A stretch of 64,000 nt of DNA from Streptomyces plumbidurans (GCF_019857225.1 NZ_JAFJSY010000047.1:1-64000); one strand, 5' to 3'. Counted from the stretch's first letter, positions 16,099 to 24,497 are shown. The notes: generated by a model not told the origin, from the letters alone. Numbers and translations: made by a program.

Positions 16099-17112
16099 AT
16101 GACGCACGACCACGAAGGACCGCGGCTCCCCGAGCCCCGGGGACCGGTCTCGGCCGCAGTGAAGGACTACCTGCTCGACGCGGGCCCGCTGCCGCGCCCC
16201 GAGGCGGTCGCGGCGGCCCCCGCCTACGGCGACGACCTCCAGCTCGCCCTCTACCTCTGCTACGAGCTCCACTACCGCGGCTTCGCGGGCGTGCCCGCGG
16301 ACCGCGAGTGGGACCCCGACCTGCTGCGCACCCGGGCGGCGCTCGAACACCGCTTCCTGTCCGCCCTGCGCGCTGACACCCCGGTGCACGACACCGTCGA
16401 CGACGCGCTCGCCGACCTGCTCGTCGAACCGGCCGAGGGCGACGGCGTCTCCCATTTCCTGCGCGACGAGGGCGAGTTGTGGCAGCTGCGCGAGTACGCG
16501 ACGCAACGCTCCCTCTACCACCTCAAGGAGGCCGACCCGCACGCCTGGGTGCTGCCGCGGCTCACGGGCCGCGCCAAGGCGGGCATGGCGGCCGTGGAGT
16601 TCGACGAGTTCGGCGGCGGCCGCCCCGACCGGGTGCACGCGCACCTGTTCGCCGCCCTGATGACGGACCTGGGCCTGGACACGACGTACGGCCGCTATCT
16701 CGACGCGGCGAGCGCCCGGATGCTCGCGACGGTGAACCTCATGTCGCTCTTCGGCCTGCACCGGGCCCTGCGGGGCGCTCTGGTGGGCCACTTCGCCTCG
16801 GTCGAGATCACCTCCTCCCCCGGGTCCCGGCGCCTGGCCGAGGCGATGCGCCGCACCGGGGCGGGTCCGGCCGCCGAGCACTTCTACGACGAGCACGTCG
16901 AGGCCGACGCCGTCCACGAGCAGGTCGTACGCCATGAGGTCATCGGAGGGCTGCTCGCGGAGGAGCCGCATCTGGCGTCCGACGTGGCGTTCGGCATCGA
17001 CGCCACCGAGTACCTCGAGGGCCGCTTCGCCGACGAACTGCTCGGCAACTGGCGCGAGGGCAGGTCGTCACTGCGCACACCCGTCTTTTCGGAAATCTCT
17101 TTTATCTCCTGA
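16099..17112 (+). CDS. Iron-containing redox enzyme family protein (heme-oxygenase-like fold)
   Basis: A 337-aa protein resembling the iron-containing redox enzyme family, all-helical heme-oxygenase-like diiron proteins. Candidate metal ligands lie in ELHYRGF, EFDEFGGGRPDRVHAHLF, EHFYDEHVEADAVHE and a C-terminal DVAFGIDATEYLEGRF. The first, third and fourth segments carry the spaced Glu/His/Asp residues expected for a diiron site. The substrate is unknown. It begins a tight operon: the methyltransferase ATG follows its stop with no gap, and a CDGSH protein overlaps that gene. The three-gene order recalls other actinobacterial genomes, from memory. ATG 16099 is chosen because residues upstream of it lack structure. 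Confidence 0.75.
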   Translation: MTHDHEGPRLPEPRGPVSAAVKDYLLDAGPLPRPEAVAAAPAYGDDLQLALYLCYELHYRGFAGVPADREWDPDLLRTRAALEHRFLSALRADTPVHDTVDDALADLLVEPAEGDGVSHFLRDEGELWQLREYATQRSLYHLKEADPHAWVLPRLTGRAKAGMAAVEFDEFGGGRPDRVHAHLFAALMTDLGLDTTYGRYLDAASARMLATVNLMSLFGLHRALRGALVGHFASVEITSSPGSRRLAEAMRRTGAGPAAEHFYDEHVEADAVHEQVVRHEVIGGLLAEEPHLASDVAFGIDATEYLEGRFADELLGNWREGRSSLRTPVFSEISFIS

Positions 17113-17784
17113 ATGTCGGGGTACTTGAGCCCGGTGAAACCACTGGTGCCCCCGGGTGTGTACGCCCCGCAGGACGATACGGACCTCCTGGTCGGAGCCT
17201 TGTCCGAAGAACCTCTTTCACCCAATGCCGACGTTCTCGACGTCGGCACCGGAGCCGGCGCGCTGGCGCTGGCGGCCGCACGGCGCGGCACCCGCGTGAC
17301 CGCGGTGGACGTCTCGTGGCGGGCGGTGTGGACGGCACGCCTGAACGCCCGGCTGGCAGGCGTTCCGGTGCGGACCCGGCGCGGGAACCTGTTCGCGCCG
17401 GTGCGGGGTCAGTCGTTCGACCTGATCCTCTCCAACCCGCCCTACGTCCCCGCACCCACCGCCGGTGCCCCGCCGCGCGGTGCGGCGAGGGCCTGGGACG
17501 CGGGCGAGGACGGCAGGCTCGTACTGGACCGGATCTGCCGGGAGGCCCCGGTGGTGCTGCGCCCCGGCGGTGTCCTGCTGATGGTGCACTCGGCGCTCAG
17601 CGACCCCGACCGGACGCTGGGCCGCCTGCACGACGCCGGGTTCCGGGCGGCCGTCACCCACCGCCGCAAAATCGCCTTCGGGCCGGTGCTGCACTCGCGC
17701 GCGGACTGGCTGCGGCAGCGCGGTCTGGTGTCCGACGACGAGAAGGAAGAGCTGGTGGTCGTCCGTGCCGAACTCCCCTGCTGA
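17113..17784 (+). CDS. HemK2/MTQ2-like SAM-dependent methyltransferase
   Basis: A 223-aa class I methyltransferase. Motif I is VLDVGTGAGALALAAA at about 39-54, the acidic loop VTAVDVS follows, and the catalytic motif LILSNPPYVP is at about 100-109. NPPY is the signature of enzymes methylating glutamine or adenine/cytosine amino groups. It lacks the N-terminal helical domain of PrmC, hence the HemK2/MTQ2 group. The substrate is unproven. It is embedded between the iron enzyme gene (directly abutting) and the CDGSH gene (20-nt overlap), so all three are probably translated together. Confidence 0.82.
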   Translation: MSGYLSPVKPLVPPGVYAPQDDTDLLVGALSEEPLSPNADVLDVGTGAGALALAAARRGTRVTAVDVSWRAVWTARLNARLAGVPVRTRRGNLFAPVRGQSFDLILSNPPYVPAPTAGAPPRGAARAWDAGEDGRLVLDRICREAPVVLRPGGVLLMVHSALSDPDRTLGRLHDAGFRAAVTHRRKIAFGPVLHSRADWLRQRGLVSDDEKEELVVVRAELPC

Positions 17785-17998
17785 ACCCGCGCGCCGCATC
17801 AAGGTCCAGCGCCGTGGCCCCCTGCTGGTGGAGGGCCCGGTCGAGGTCGAGCTGGAGGACGGCAGCACGGTCCGCTCGGACCGCTTCCGGGTGGCGCTGT
17901 GCACCTGCCGCCGCAGCCGCCGATTCCCGTGGTGCGACACGAGCCACCGCGAACGTACGAAGAGCCGCCGGACCGACGACGGCGACCCGGCCTCCTGA
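17765..17998 (+). CDS. CDGSH-type iron-sulfur protein
   Basis: A 77-aa protein with a single CDGSH-like [2Fe-2S] site: C-T-C-x2-S-x3-P-x-C-D-T-S-H at about 46-61. All three Cys and the His are present, with Thr in place of the usual Gly. Such domains bind a redox-active, acid-labile cluster and transfer electrons or clusters. The overlap with the methyltransferase gene and the iron enzyme two genes upstream suggest it supplies electrons or iron to that enzyme (inference). Confidence 0.82.
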   Translation: MPNSPAEPARRIKVQRRGPLLVEGPVEVELEDGSTVRSDRFRVALCTCRRSRRFPWCDTSHRERTKSRRTDDGDPAS

Positions 17999-18014
17999 GA
18001 TCCGGAAAACGGCT

Positions 18015-18092
18015 TCCGCCCCTCCCTGTTCTCCCCGGGAAGGGGCGGACCTGACCCAGCAGCCGGGCGGGCGGCCCCACTCCGCCCGCCCG
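18015..18092. terminator. Two consecutive hairpins
   Basis: TCCGCCCCT 18015-18023 pairs with AGGGGCGGA 18041-18049 (17-nt loop with internal CCC/GGG pairing). CGGGCGGGCGG 18064-18074 pairs with CCGCCCGCCCG 18082-18092 (7-nt loop). They terminate the CDGSH operon and probably the convergent inhibitor gene. Confidence 0.7.
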
Positions 18093-18207
18093 ACCCCTGG
18101 TACGAGATCGCCGGATGCCCCGCGCCAAGGACTCGCACTCCCCACCTGCGGGCCGCTTCAGATGCTCACGGGGACTCCGCGATCCCGGTCTCGGAACGAC
18201 CGGTCGC

Positions 18208-18642
18208 TCAGAACGAGAAGACGGTCGTCGGATACGAGTCCTTCACGCACTCGTTGGCGAAGGTGCGCTCGTAGGAGACGCGTTTGCCCTCCCAAACGCC
18301 GTCGACGGTGACCACGACCGGGTCGTACTCCTTGGTGCACAGCACGTCGTCTCTCGCGGTCAGAGCGGCGAAGTCGCCGGCGACGCCGCGTAGTTCGGCG
18401 CAGGCCGCGACAGGAGCCGGATGGGTGCCGGAGGCCGAGGGCGCGCAGTTGAGGGTGACGGCCCGCTGCGGTGTCGCCGTGGCGGCGCTGTCACCGTGGC
18501 CGACGGTGAGCACCAGGGCCGAGGGGGCGTAGAGCGAGGCGGGGGCAGTGGCCGGGGCGGCGAGCGCGGCTCCGGTGAGGGGCCCGCAGACGGCGGTGGC
18601 CGTGAGGGCGAGGGTTGCTGCCCAGCGCGCGGTGTTCCGCAT
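18208..18642 (-). CDS. Subtilisin inhibitor-like protein (SSI family)
   Basis: A 144-aa secreted protease inhibitor. Residues 1-31 form a Sec signal ending ALAAPA. The mature part starts SLYAPSALVLTVGHGDSA, characteristic of Streptomyces subtilisin inhibitors, and four Cys (NCAPS, ACAELRG, VLCTKEYDPV, NECVKDSYPT) match the two conserved disulfides. The ending YERTFANECV..VFSF is the family C-terminus. Such inhibitors block secreted subtilisin or trypsin-like proteases before aerial growth. The reactive-site loop should lie around LCTKEYDPV. ATG 18642 is preferred over 18651 for its spacing to GGAAGG. Confidence 0.9.
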   Translation of the reverse strand: MRNTARWAATLALTATAVCGPLTGAALAAPATAPASLYAPSALVLTVGHGDSAATATPQRAVTLNCAPSASGTHPAPVAACAELRGVAGDFAALTARDDVLCTKEYDPVVVTVDGVWEGKRVSYERTFANECVKDSYPTTVFSF

Positions 18643-18966
18643 CGTGTGCATCCTTCCGCTGATGTCGAGGGTGTGCCGGACCGTCTCGGATCGGTGCCGG
18701 ACCGGCGAGCGCGAGTCTGCCGAGTCCGGCGCCGAAACACACCTCGACCCCACGCGTTTCAGTAACCTTGTGTGTTCAATCAGTGGCGTGAAGTCACGGA
18801 CTTTGAATGTGCAAACCCCGGAACTGAGCGGAACTTGATCGCTCGATGCAGCCAACTGGCCGATTTCCTGCGCTTTGTTAATAGGCCTGAAACATTCCGA
18901 TTGAGCTGTCGGCGGACTCCCGCGCACCCCCTTGTGTTCATGGTGTGGGCGAGTAATCGTCATTAC
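18643..18966. other. 324-bp divergent intergenic region
   Basis: It lies between the SSI gene and the plus-strand gene at 18967 and is less GC-rich than its neighbours. TTGTGT at 18932-18937 and TAATCG at 18954-18959 (16-nt spacer) could drive the plus-strand gene; the start point would then coincide with its ATG. No ribosome binding site precedes that ATG. I see no clear promoter for the inhibitor. Confidence 0.35.
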
Positions 18967-19587
18967 ATGATTACTTCAGAGCAGCGAGACACCCTGCGCG
19001 GCTGGTTCGCCGGCCGCGTCCCCGAGGACCTCTTCGAGGAGCTGACCGACCTCACGGTCGACCGCGAGGAGATCACCGTGATCGGCCGCATACCCGGACC
19101 CCGGCTCGCCGAGGGCGCTTCGGACGCCGAGCGCGACGCCGCGGTGCAGGGCCGGATCCAGGAGTTCCGCGAGCGCACCCGGCAGTCGCGCGTCGAGGTG
19201 GCGCGCGAGGCCGAGCACCGGTTCGGCCGCAAGGTCTCCTGGGGCGTGGAGTGCGGCGGTGAGCGCGCCCTGTTCACGCATGTCGCCGCGCCCGTGATGA
19301 CCCGGCTGCGCCAGCCCGAGCGCCAGGTCCTGGACACCCTGATCGCGGGCGGCGTCGCGCGCAGCCGCAGCGACGCCCTCGCCTGGTGCGTGCGTCTGGT
19401 CCAGCGCCACACCGACGACTGGCTCACCGAGCTGCGCGACTCCCTCGAACACGTCCGGCGCGTCCGGGCGCAGGGCCCGGACACCGGACCGCAGGAAGCC
19501 GGAGCGCAGGACACCGCATCGCAGGACACCGGACCGCAGGACACCGCACCCGACGACCGGGCGGAATCCTCCGGAGGGCCCGCGTGA
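18967..19587 (+). CDS. Uncharacterised protein with low-complexity tail
   Basis: A 206-aa protein I do not recognise. The N-terminal part (1-45) is helical with FAGRVPEDLFEELTDLTVDREEI. The middle has ERTRQSRVEVAREAEHRFGR and a helix-rich segment (LRQPERQVLDTLIAGGVARSR) resembling short DNA-binding or ribbon-helix-helix-like proteins. The last 30 residues repeat the units DTGPQ, DTASQ and DTAPD, an acidic/Pro/Gln low-complexity tail. Codon bias is clearly coding from ATG 18967; longer upstream starts add sequence without that bias. It may be translated from a leaderless mRNA. No operon partner is evident. Confidence 0.6.
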   Translation: MITSEQRDTLRGWFAGRVPEDLFEELTDLTVDREEITVIGRIPGPRLAEGASDAERDAAVQGRIQEFRERTRQSRVEVAREAEHRFGRKVSWGVECGGERALFTHVAAPVMTRLRQPERQVLDTLIAGGVARSRSDALAWCVRLVQRHTDDWLTELRDSLEHVRRVRAQGPDTGPQEAGAQDTASQDTGPQDTAPDDRAESSGGPA

Positions 19588-19654
19588 CCGGCTGCTTCCC
19601 GGTCCCGTTCCCACGGGTAGGGTCGGCATCGGCGTTCTCAGCGACGAGAGGCGG

Positions 19655-20833
19655 ATGCTCCTCATGGCCAAGCACTGGGCGGACTTCCAGTACGAGATCT
19701 ATCTCAACGGGATGACGGGTGTCGTACCGCGGCTGCCCACCGATCTGACCCGCCTGGAGGAGCTGACCGAGCAGCGGCTCGGTCCCGGGCCCGTCGGCTA
19801 CGTCGCGGGCAGTGCGGGCGACGGCAGCACGGCACGCGCGAACCGGGCGGCACTCGAGCGGCGCCGGATCGTGCCGCGCATGCTGCGGGACGTGCACGAG
19901 CGGGACCTGTCGGTGGAGGTGCTGGGCCGCCCGCTGCCCGCCCCGCTGGCGCTGGCGCCGGTCGGTGTGCTGTCGGTCATGCACCCGGACGCCGAGTCGG
20001 CCGCCGCCCGGGCCGCCGCCGCGCAGGGCGTGCCGTTCGTCCTGTCCTCGGCGTCGAGCACGCCCATGGAGCAGGTCGCCGAGGCCATGGGGGACGGCGA
20101 GCGCTGGTTCCAGCTGTACTGGCCCAAGGACGTCGAGGTGGCCCGAAGCTTTCTGAACCGGGCCAAGGCGGCGGGGTTCACCGCGCTGATCGTCACGCTC
20201 GACACACCCTTGCTGGCCTGGCGGCCGCGCGACCTCGACCAGGCCTATCTGCCGTTCCTGCACGGCGTGGGCACCGCCAACTACTTCTCCGACCCGGCCT
20301 TCCAGGCGGGTCTGGCCAAACCGGTGACCGAGGACCCGAACGCGGCCGTGATGCACTTCGTCGGCATGTTCGCCGACCCCGGCAAGACCTGGCCGGACCT
20401 GGCCTTCCTGCGGGAGAACTGGGACGGGCCGATCGTCCTCAAGGGCATCCTGCACCCGGACGACGCCCGGCTGGCCGCCGACGCGGGGATGGACGGCGTC
20501 GTCGTCTCCAACCACGGGGGCCGTCAGGTGGCCGGTTCCGTGGCCGCCGCCGACGCGCTGCCCAGGGTGGCCGAAGCGGTCGGCGACCGGCTGACCGTCC
20601 TGTTCGACAGCGGTGTCCGCACCGGCGACGACGTCTTCAAGGCGCTCGCGCTCGGCGCGCGGGCGGTGCTGCTGGGTCGGCCGTACGTGTACGGGCTCGG
20701 ACTCGACGGACAGGCGGGCGTCGAACATGTGATCCGCTGTCTGCTGGCCGAACTCGACCTGACCTTCGCCCTGTCGGGGCACGCCACTCCCGCCACGATC
20801 GGCCCCGCCGACCTCGTCGAGGAGTCCGCATGA
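19655..20833 (+). CDS. FMN-dependent alpha-hydroxy-acid oxidase / lactate 2-monooxygenase-like
   Basis: A 392-aa TIM-barrel flavoenzyme. Diagnostic motifs are APVGVLSVMHPDAE (FMN-binding beta1), FQLYWPKD, the catalytic segment VVSNHGGRQVAGSVAA (His base and FMN/substrate Arg) and DSGVRTGDDVFKALALGARAV (phosphate binding). The extended middle region (FLHGVGTANYFSD) resembles lactate 2-monooxygenase, which converts L-lactate to acetate and CO2; other 2-hydroxyacid substrates are possible. It overlaps the following D-2-hydroxyacid dehydrogenase gene by 4 nt, so the pair may act on both stereoisomers of a hydroxyacid. ATG 19664 is an alternative start nine bases downstream. Confidence 0.85.
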   Translation: MLLMAKHWADFQYEIYLNGMTGVVPRLPTDLTRLEELTEQRLGPGPVGYVAGSAGDGSTARANRAALERRRIVPRMLRDVHERDLSVEVLGRPLPAPLALAPVGVLSVMHPDAESAAARAAAAQGVPFVLSSASSTPMEQVAEAMGDGERWFQLYWPKDVEVARSFLNRAKAAGFTALIVTLDTPLLAWRPRDLDQAYLPFLHGVGTANYFSDPAFQAGLAKPVTEDPNAAVMHFVGMFADPGKTWPDLAFLRENWDGPIVLKGILHPDDARLAADAGMDGVVVSNHGGRQVAGSVAAADALPRVAEAVGDRLTVLFDSGVRTGDDVFKALALGARAVLLGRPYVYGLGLDGQAGVEHVIRCLLAELDLTFALSGHATPATIGPADLVEESA

Positions 20834-21810
20834 CCGCCGCGCCGAAGAACGTCCTCGCCGTCATCAGCGCGCACGTCGGCGGCCGCAGCGCGGGCGCCGG
20901 GCTCGCCACGCTCTTTCCCGGCGAGGCGAACGTCACCGTCGTCGAGGCGGCCGGCGAGGATCCGGCGGCCCTGCGCGGCGCGCATGTGATCATCACCGGG
21001 CTCGCTCCGGTGAGTGCCGAACACCTCGCCGCCGCACCGGACTTGGAGCTGGTGCAGTGTGCCAGCCACGGCTTCGACTACGTCGACCTGGAGGCCGCGC
21101 GCGCCCGCGGGGTGACGGTGGCCAACATCGGCTCCAGCGGCGCCGAGGCGCAGAACGTCGCCGAGCAGACCTTCGCCCTGATGCTCGCGCTCGCCAAGCA
21201 GCTGATCCCGGCGCACACCGCGCTCGTCGACGCGGACTGGGCACTCCCCCGCCTCCAGCGCTCCCTGACCGAGCTGTCCGGCAAGACGCTGGGCATCGTC
21301 GGACTCGGCAACATCGGGCAGCAAGTGGCCCGCCGTGCGGTCGCGTTCGACATGAACGTCGTCTACGCCGGCCGTCGCAGGGTGCCCGAGGAAACGGAGG
21401 CCCGGCTGGGCGGGGCGCGCCACGTCCCGCTCGACGAGCTGCTGCGCACCGCCGACTACGTGTCCCTGCACACGCCGCTCACCGAGGAGACCCGGCACCT
21501 GCTCGACGCCGAACGGCTCGCGCTGCTCAAGCCGTCGGCGTTCGTCGTCAACACGGCGCGGGGCGCCCTCATCGACCAGGACGCGCTCGCGGACGCACTG
21601 GAGAAGGGCGCCCTGGCCGGGGCGGGCATCGACGTCTTCGACCCCGAACCGCCCACCCCGGCCCTGCGGTTGCTCAAGGCCCCGAACGTGGTGCTCTCCC
21701 CGCACGTCGGCGGCGTGACCCGGGAGACGCTGGTGCGCATCGCGCTCGCCGCTGTCCAGAACGTGACCGGGTTCCTGACGGGCGAACAGCTCAAGGACGT
21801 GGTGAGCTGA
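20830..21810 (+). CDS. D-isomer-specific 2-hydroxyacid dehydrogenase
   Basis: A 326-aa NAD(P)-dependent dehydrogenase. The nucleotide-binding loop GIVGLGNIGQQVARRA is near 155-170. The catalytic set is visible: Arg in NTARGALIDQDAL, Glu in DVFDPEPPTP and His in LSPHVGGVTRET. It interconverts a D-2-hydroxyacid and a 2-ketoacid; the exact substrate is not readable. The start overlaps the stop of the flavin oxidase (ATGA), so both are one transcription unit and could link oxidation of one stereoisomer with reduction to the other (inference). It is convergent with the ricin fusion gene. Confidence 0.88.
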   Translation: MTAAPKNVLAVISAHVGGRSAGAGLATLFPGEANVTVVEAAGEDPAALRGAHVIITGLAPVSAEHLAAAPDLELVQCASHGFDYVDLEAARARGVTVANIGSSGAEAQNVAEQTFALMLALAKQLIPAHTALVDADWALPRLQRSLTELSGKTLGIVGLGNIGQQVARRAVAFDMNVVYAGRRRVPEETEARLGGARHVPLDELLRTADYVSLHTPLTEETRHLLDAERLALLKPSAFVVNTARGALIDQDALADALEKGALAGAGIDVFDPEPPTPALRLLKAPNVVLSPHVGGVTRETLVRIALAAVQNVTGFLTGEQLKDVVS

Positions 21811-21816
21811 CCTCGT

Positions 21817-23424
21817 TCAGCCGCTTTGTCCCGACAACTCGGCGGGCCGCACCTGCGGGGCCCGGGTCCCGGTGATCGACAGTGAGCCCGGGCTCGCCGA
21901 GGTCGTCGGGTCGGCCAGCCAGCGTTGTGCCGTGGAGCCGTCGCGGACCTTGACCACGATGTCCGCGCCCGGCTTCGCGGCGGTGGCGGAAAGGGCGAGC
22001 TGCTCGTCCCAGCGGGGCAGCAACTCGCCCTGCACGGTGAAGTCGTAGCGCACGTCCTGGTTGCGCTTGTCCTTCTGGTCGGCGCAGCTGCCGAGGACCA
22101 CCACTCCCGCGTCCACGTGCGAGTCCAGGCACAGCGCGGCGTCCGCGAGGCTGCGCAGCAGTCCGTCGCTCTCGAACGACCACTGCTGAGTGAGGGCGTC
22201 CGAGCAGGTCGCGAGGACCGCCTGGGCGCCCGCCTTCACGCTGCCCTTGACGTCCAGGCACAGGTCGGCGCCGGCGTTGCGCAGCCTGGACCGCCCCGGG
22301 ATCGTGGGGAGTCGGGCGGTGCCCGGAGTGGAGCGGGAGCCCGCGCCGGGCGCCGTGACGCCGCCCGCGCTCTTGGAGGAGGCCGGGTCGACGCCGTCGT
22401 CGTGCGAGAACAGTCCGGTCGTGAAGACCGTCACGAGCAGCCCGGCGGAGACGACCCCCACGCCCGTCAGCAGCGCCCGCGAGTTCCTGGGCGCGCCCGG
22501 AGGTCTTCGGCCGGGCACGGGGATACGGGGCAGGATGCGCGAGCGTGCGCCGCCGTGCCGTGAGGGGCCGTGCGGGCGCGTCCGCTGCCGGGTGCGGCCG
22601 GGCCGGGTCTCCAGATAGCGACGGGCTCCCCAGCCGAGCACCGCCTCGGCGAGCAGCACCCCCAACCCGCCCTCGAAATGGCTCAGTTGTTCTGCCGCGA
22701 AACGGCAGTAGCGGCACTCCGCCAGATGCTGCTGGACATCGGGCAGCAGGGCTCCGCCGCGGCGCATCGGAACGTCGAGGAGGCGGTTGTAGAACCGGCA
22801 ATCCTTGCTCGGCGCGAGTTCCCGATGGGCATGTACACAACCCTCTCGGAGTTTTTCACGCGCCTGTTCGAGCGCGGCCGACGCGGTCTCGGTATCCATG
22901 CCGAGCAGAGCGGCGGGAACGGCAATGGACTCCGCCTCGACCTCGCAGTGCCATAGCAGACAGCGCAGGAACCCGGGCAGTCCGAGGAATGAACGCTCGG
23001 CCAGTTTGCGGTTTTCGGGCGTCATGGACTTCGCCGAGCGCATACCGCGGCCTCCGGCGGGTTTCTGCAGCTCCGGCAGAACCGCCGATATGCGTTCTTC
23101 CGCGGACCACAGGCGGACCGTGTCGCGCACGGCGACCAGCAGCCGGGGGCGCACCGCGAGCGCGGGCTCGCCCAGCGCCAGCCGGTCCAGGACCTGGTGG
23201 AAGGCGGCGGAGGTCACCATGGAGGCGGCCTCGGACGGGGAGGCCAGGCAGATGGCCGCGTAGTCGCGGGCGGGCTGCCAGTGCCGCGCCATCAGCAGCG
23301 CGACGGTTCGGGCGACCTCGCCGTCGGGGCGGCCCCTCAGCCGGGCCGCGAGGTCCTCGTCGGATTCTCCGGGCACCCCACCGGACGGCGGGTAAGGGGG
23401 GCGAGGTGGGTGGGGGGTGGGCAC
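21817..23424 (-). CDS. Sigma-like / zinc finger / TM / ricin-lectin fusion protein
   Basis: A 535-aa protein with four parts. Residues ~33-105 resemble a degenerate sigma-70 region 2. Residues ~140-200 resemble region 4 (LPGFLRCLLWHCEVEAESIA then ALEQAREKLREGC). At ~220-245 lies an anti-sigma-type zinc finger His233-x3-Cys237-x2-Cys240. A single membrane helix is at ~316-338. The outside domain (~385-510) is a ricin-B beta-trefoil with repeated QQWSFESDG, CLDSH and QRWL motifs. A cytoplasmic sigma/anti-sigma-like half tethered to an external sugar-binding half suggests a one-piece sensor, but no activity is proven. A paralogue lies at 41439-43280. GTG 23424 follows a purine-rich GGAAGGAA. Confidence 0.78.
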   Translation of the reverse strand: MPTPHPPRPPYPPSGGVPGESDEDLAARLRGRPDGEVARTVALLMARHWQPARDYAAICLASPSEAASMVTSAAFHQVLDRLALGEPALAVRPRLLVAVRDTVRLWSAEERISAVLPELQKPAGGRGMRSAKSMTPENRKLAERSFLGLPGFLRCLLWHCEVEAESIAVPAALLGMDTETASAALEQAREKLREGCVHAHRELAPSKDCRFYNRLLDVPMRRGGALLPDVQQHLAECRYCRFAAEQLSHFEGGLGVLLAEAVLGWGARRYLETRPGRTRQRTRPHGPSRHGGARSRILPRIPVPGRRPPGAPRNSRALLTGVGVVSAGLLVTVFTTGLFSHDDGVDPASSKSAGGVTAPGAGSRSTPGTARLPTIPGRSRLRNAGADLCLDVKGSVKAGAQAVLATCSDALTQQWSFESDGLLRSLADAALCLDSHVDAGVVVLGSCADQKDKRNQDVRYDFTVQGELLPRWDEQLALSATAAKPGADIVVKVRDGSTAQRWLADPTTSASPGSLSITGTRAPQVRPAELSGQSG

Positions 23425-23870
23425 TGAGGGGATTCCTTCCCACGCGCTGGGGACACACAGGAGGGCGTGAATTCAGGCAGGTCCATTCGACCCGGTTACC
23501 GATAGGGCCTTCGACACCCGGTCATTACACCCCCCGCACGGGCGGTTCACCCTTGCACAGGACACTCATGACCAACAAGGCACTCGGGCAACATCCGCCT
23601 CTTTGAAAGATGGTCAGAAACAGCGGCAACTCATCGCGCTCGCTTGAGCATTCACCATTCCATGCGCCCCGTGTGAAACAGGCGCACGCGCCGGAGCCCC
23701 GCGCACGCTCCCGGCGCGCACCACCCCGTAGTGCACTGGGCAGTGGCCCTTCTCGGAGGCCCGGCGCAGGACGGCGGCTCTCCTGCGCCACACGGGCCGC
23801 CGGCCTTGTTCCTCCCGCCCTCGGTCGGCGGCCCCGGGGGGCGGGACTGCACCGGCTCGGTCGGCGGCCC
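23425..23870. other. 446-bp intergenic region
   Basis: It lies upstream of the ricin fusion gene and downstream of the toxin gene, both on the minus strand. Frames crossing it lack third-position G/C bias. It must hold the ricin gene promoter, but I could not identify one. I see no repeat or strong terminator. Confidence 0.4.
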
Positions 23871-24248
23871 TCAGATCTGCCAGGAGCGCAGCCGGTCGGC
23901 GGCGCCGTAGACATCGGTCTTGCCGGACATCAGATCGCGGGCCAGGTCGACGAGCGCGCCGTAGGGCGGATCGATGCCGACGTCGCTGACGAACATGTAC
24001 GCCACGGCGGTCGCGCACGCGAAACGGGCGTTGGCCGACGGCAGCGGTCTGAGCAGGGCGAGGGTGTGCAGCAGGGCGGCGGCACGCCAGGCCGGGTCGG
24101 AGTCCACACCGAGACGGGGCGGATCGACGCGATGGCGGGCGACGGCGGCGACGAGCGCGGAGAAGTCGTTGACGGTCGGCTGGTCGGGCAGGACCTCTTC
24201 GTGGCGCTGGAGCAGCCACGGCACATCGATATGGATGACGGGGGCCAT
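23871..24248 (-). CDS. doc: Doc/Fic-like toxin, degenerate motif
   Basis: A 125-aa Doc-like protein. Fic/Doc enzymes transfer a nucleotide or phosphate to target proteins through the motif H-x-F-x-D/E-A/G-N-K/G-R. Here the aligned stretch is R-P-L-P-S-A-N-A-R: Asn and Arg are kept, but the catalytic His and acidic residue are replaced by Arg and Ser. Size, helical pattern and position directly behind a small antitoxin gene (3-nt gap) support a toxin-antitoxin module. Whether it is an active kinase-type toxin or a variant family with altered chemistry cannot be settled here. Confidence 0.7.
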   Translation of the reverse strand: MAPVIHIDVPWLLQRHEEVLPDQPTVNDFSALVAAVARHRVDPPRLGVDSDPAWRAAALLHTLALLRPLPSANARFACATAVAYMFVSDVGIDPPYGALVDLARDLMSGKTDVYGAADRLRSWQI

Positions 24249-24251
24249 CGG

Positions 24252-24497
24252 TCAGGCGACCCGCCCTTCGCCGGCGTGGGCCGGTTCGTCGTCGGGGAAG
24301 GCGGCCGCGAACTCGTCGGCGTGGGCGGAGAAGAACCGGCGGAACGCCTCCGCGCCCTCCTGCAGCGCGCGGTGCCGGGCTATGTCCGCGGCGGCGGCCT
24401 CGCGCACGAGAGCCTTCATCGACGTACCGCGTTCCTTGGCGATCTGCCGCAGGTCCTCGAGCTCGCGGTCGCTGAACTCGACATTCAGAGCTGGCAT
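24252..24497 (-). CDS. Antitoxin, ribbon-helix-helix-like
   Basis: An 81-aa small acidic protein. The N-terminus MPALNVEFSDRELEDLRQIA has the beta-strand plus two-helix pattern of ribbon-helix-helix DNA-binding antitoxins (CopG/MetJ-like), followed by a helical tail (EGAEAFRRFFSAHADEFAAA) likely to wrap the toxin. It is first in the operon, as usual for antitoxins, and probably represses the operon. GTG 24521 is an alternative start adding eight residues; ATG 24497 gives the family-like N-terminus. An AT-rich stretch (about 24522-24536) upstream is a likely -10 region. Confidence 0.72.
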   Translation of the reverse strand: MPALNVEFSDRELEDLRQIAKERGTSMKALVREAAAADIARHRALQEGAEAFRRFFSAHADEFAAAFPDDEPAHAGEGRVA

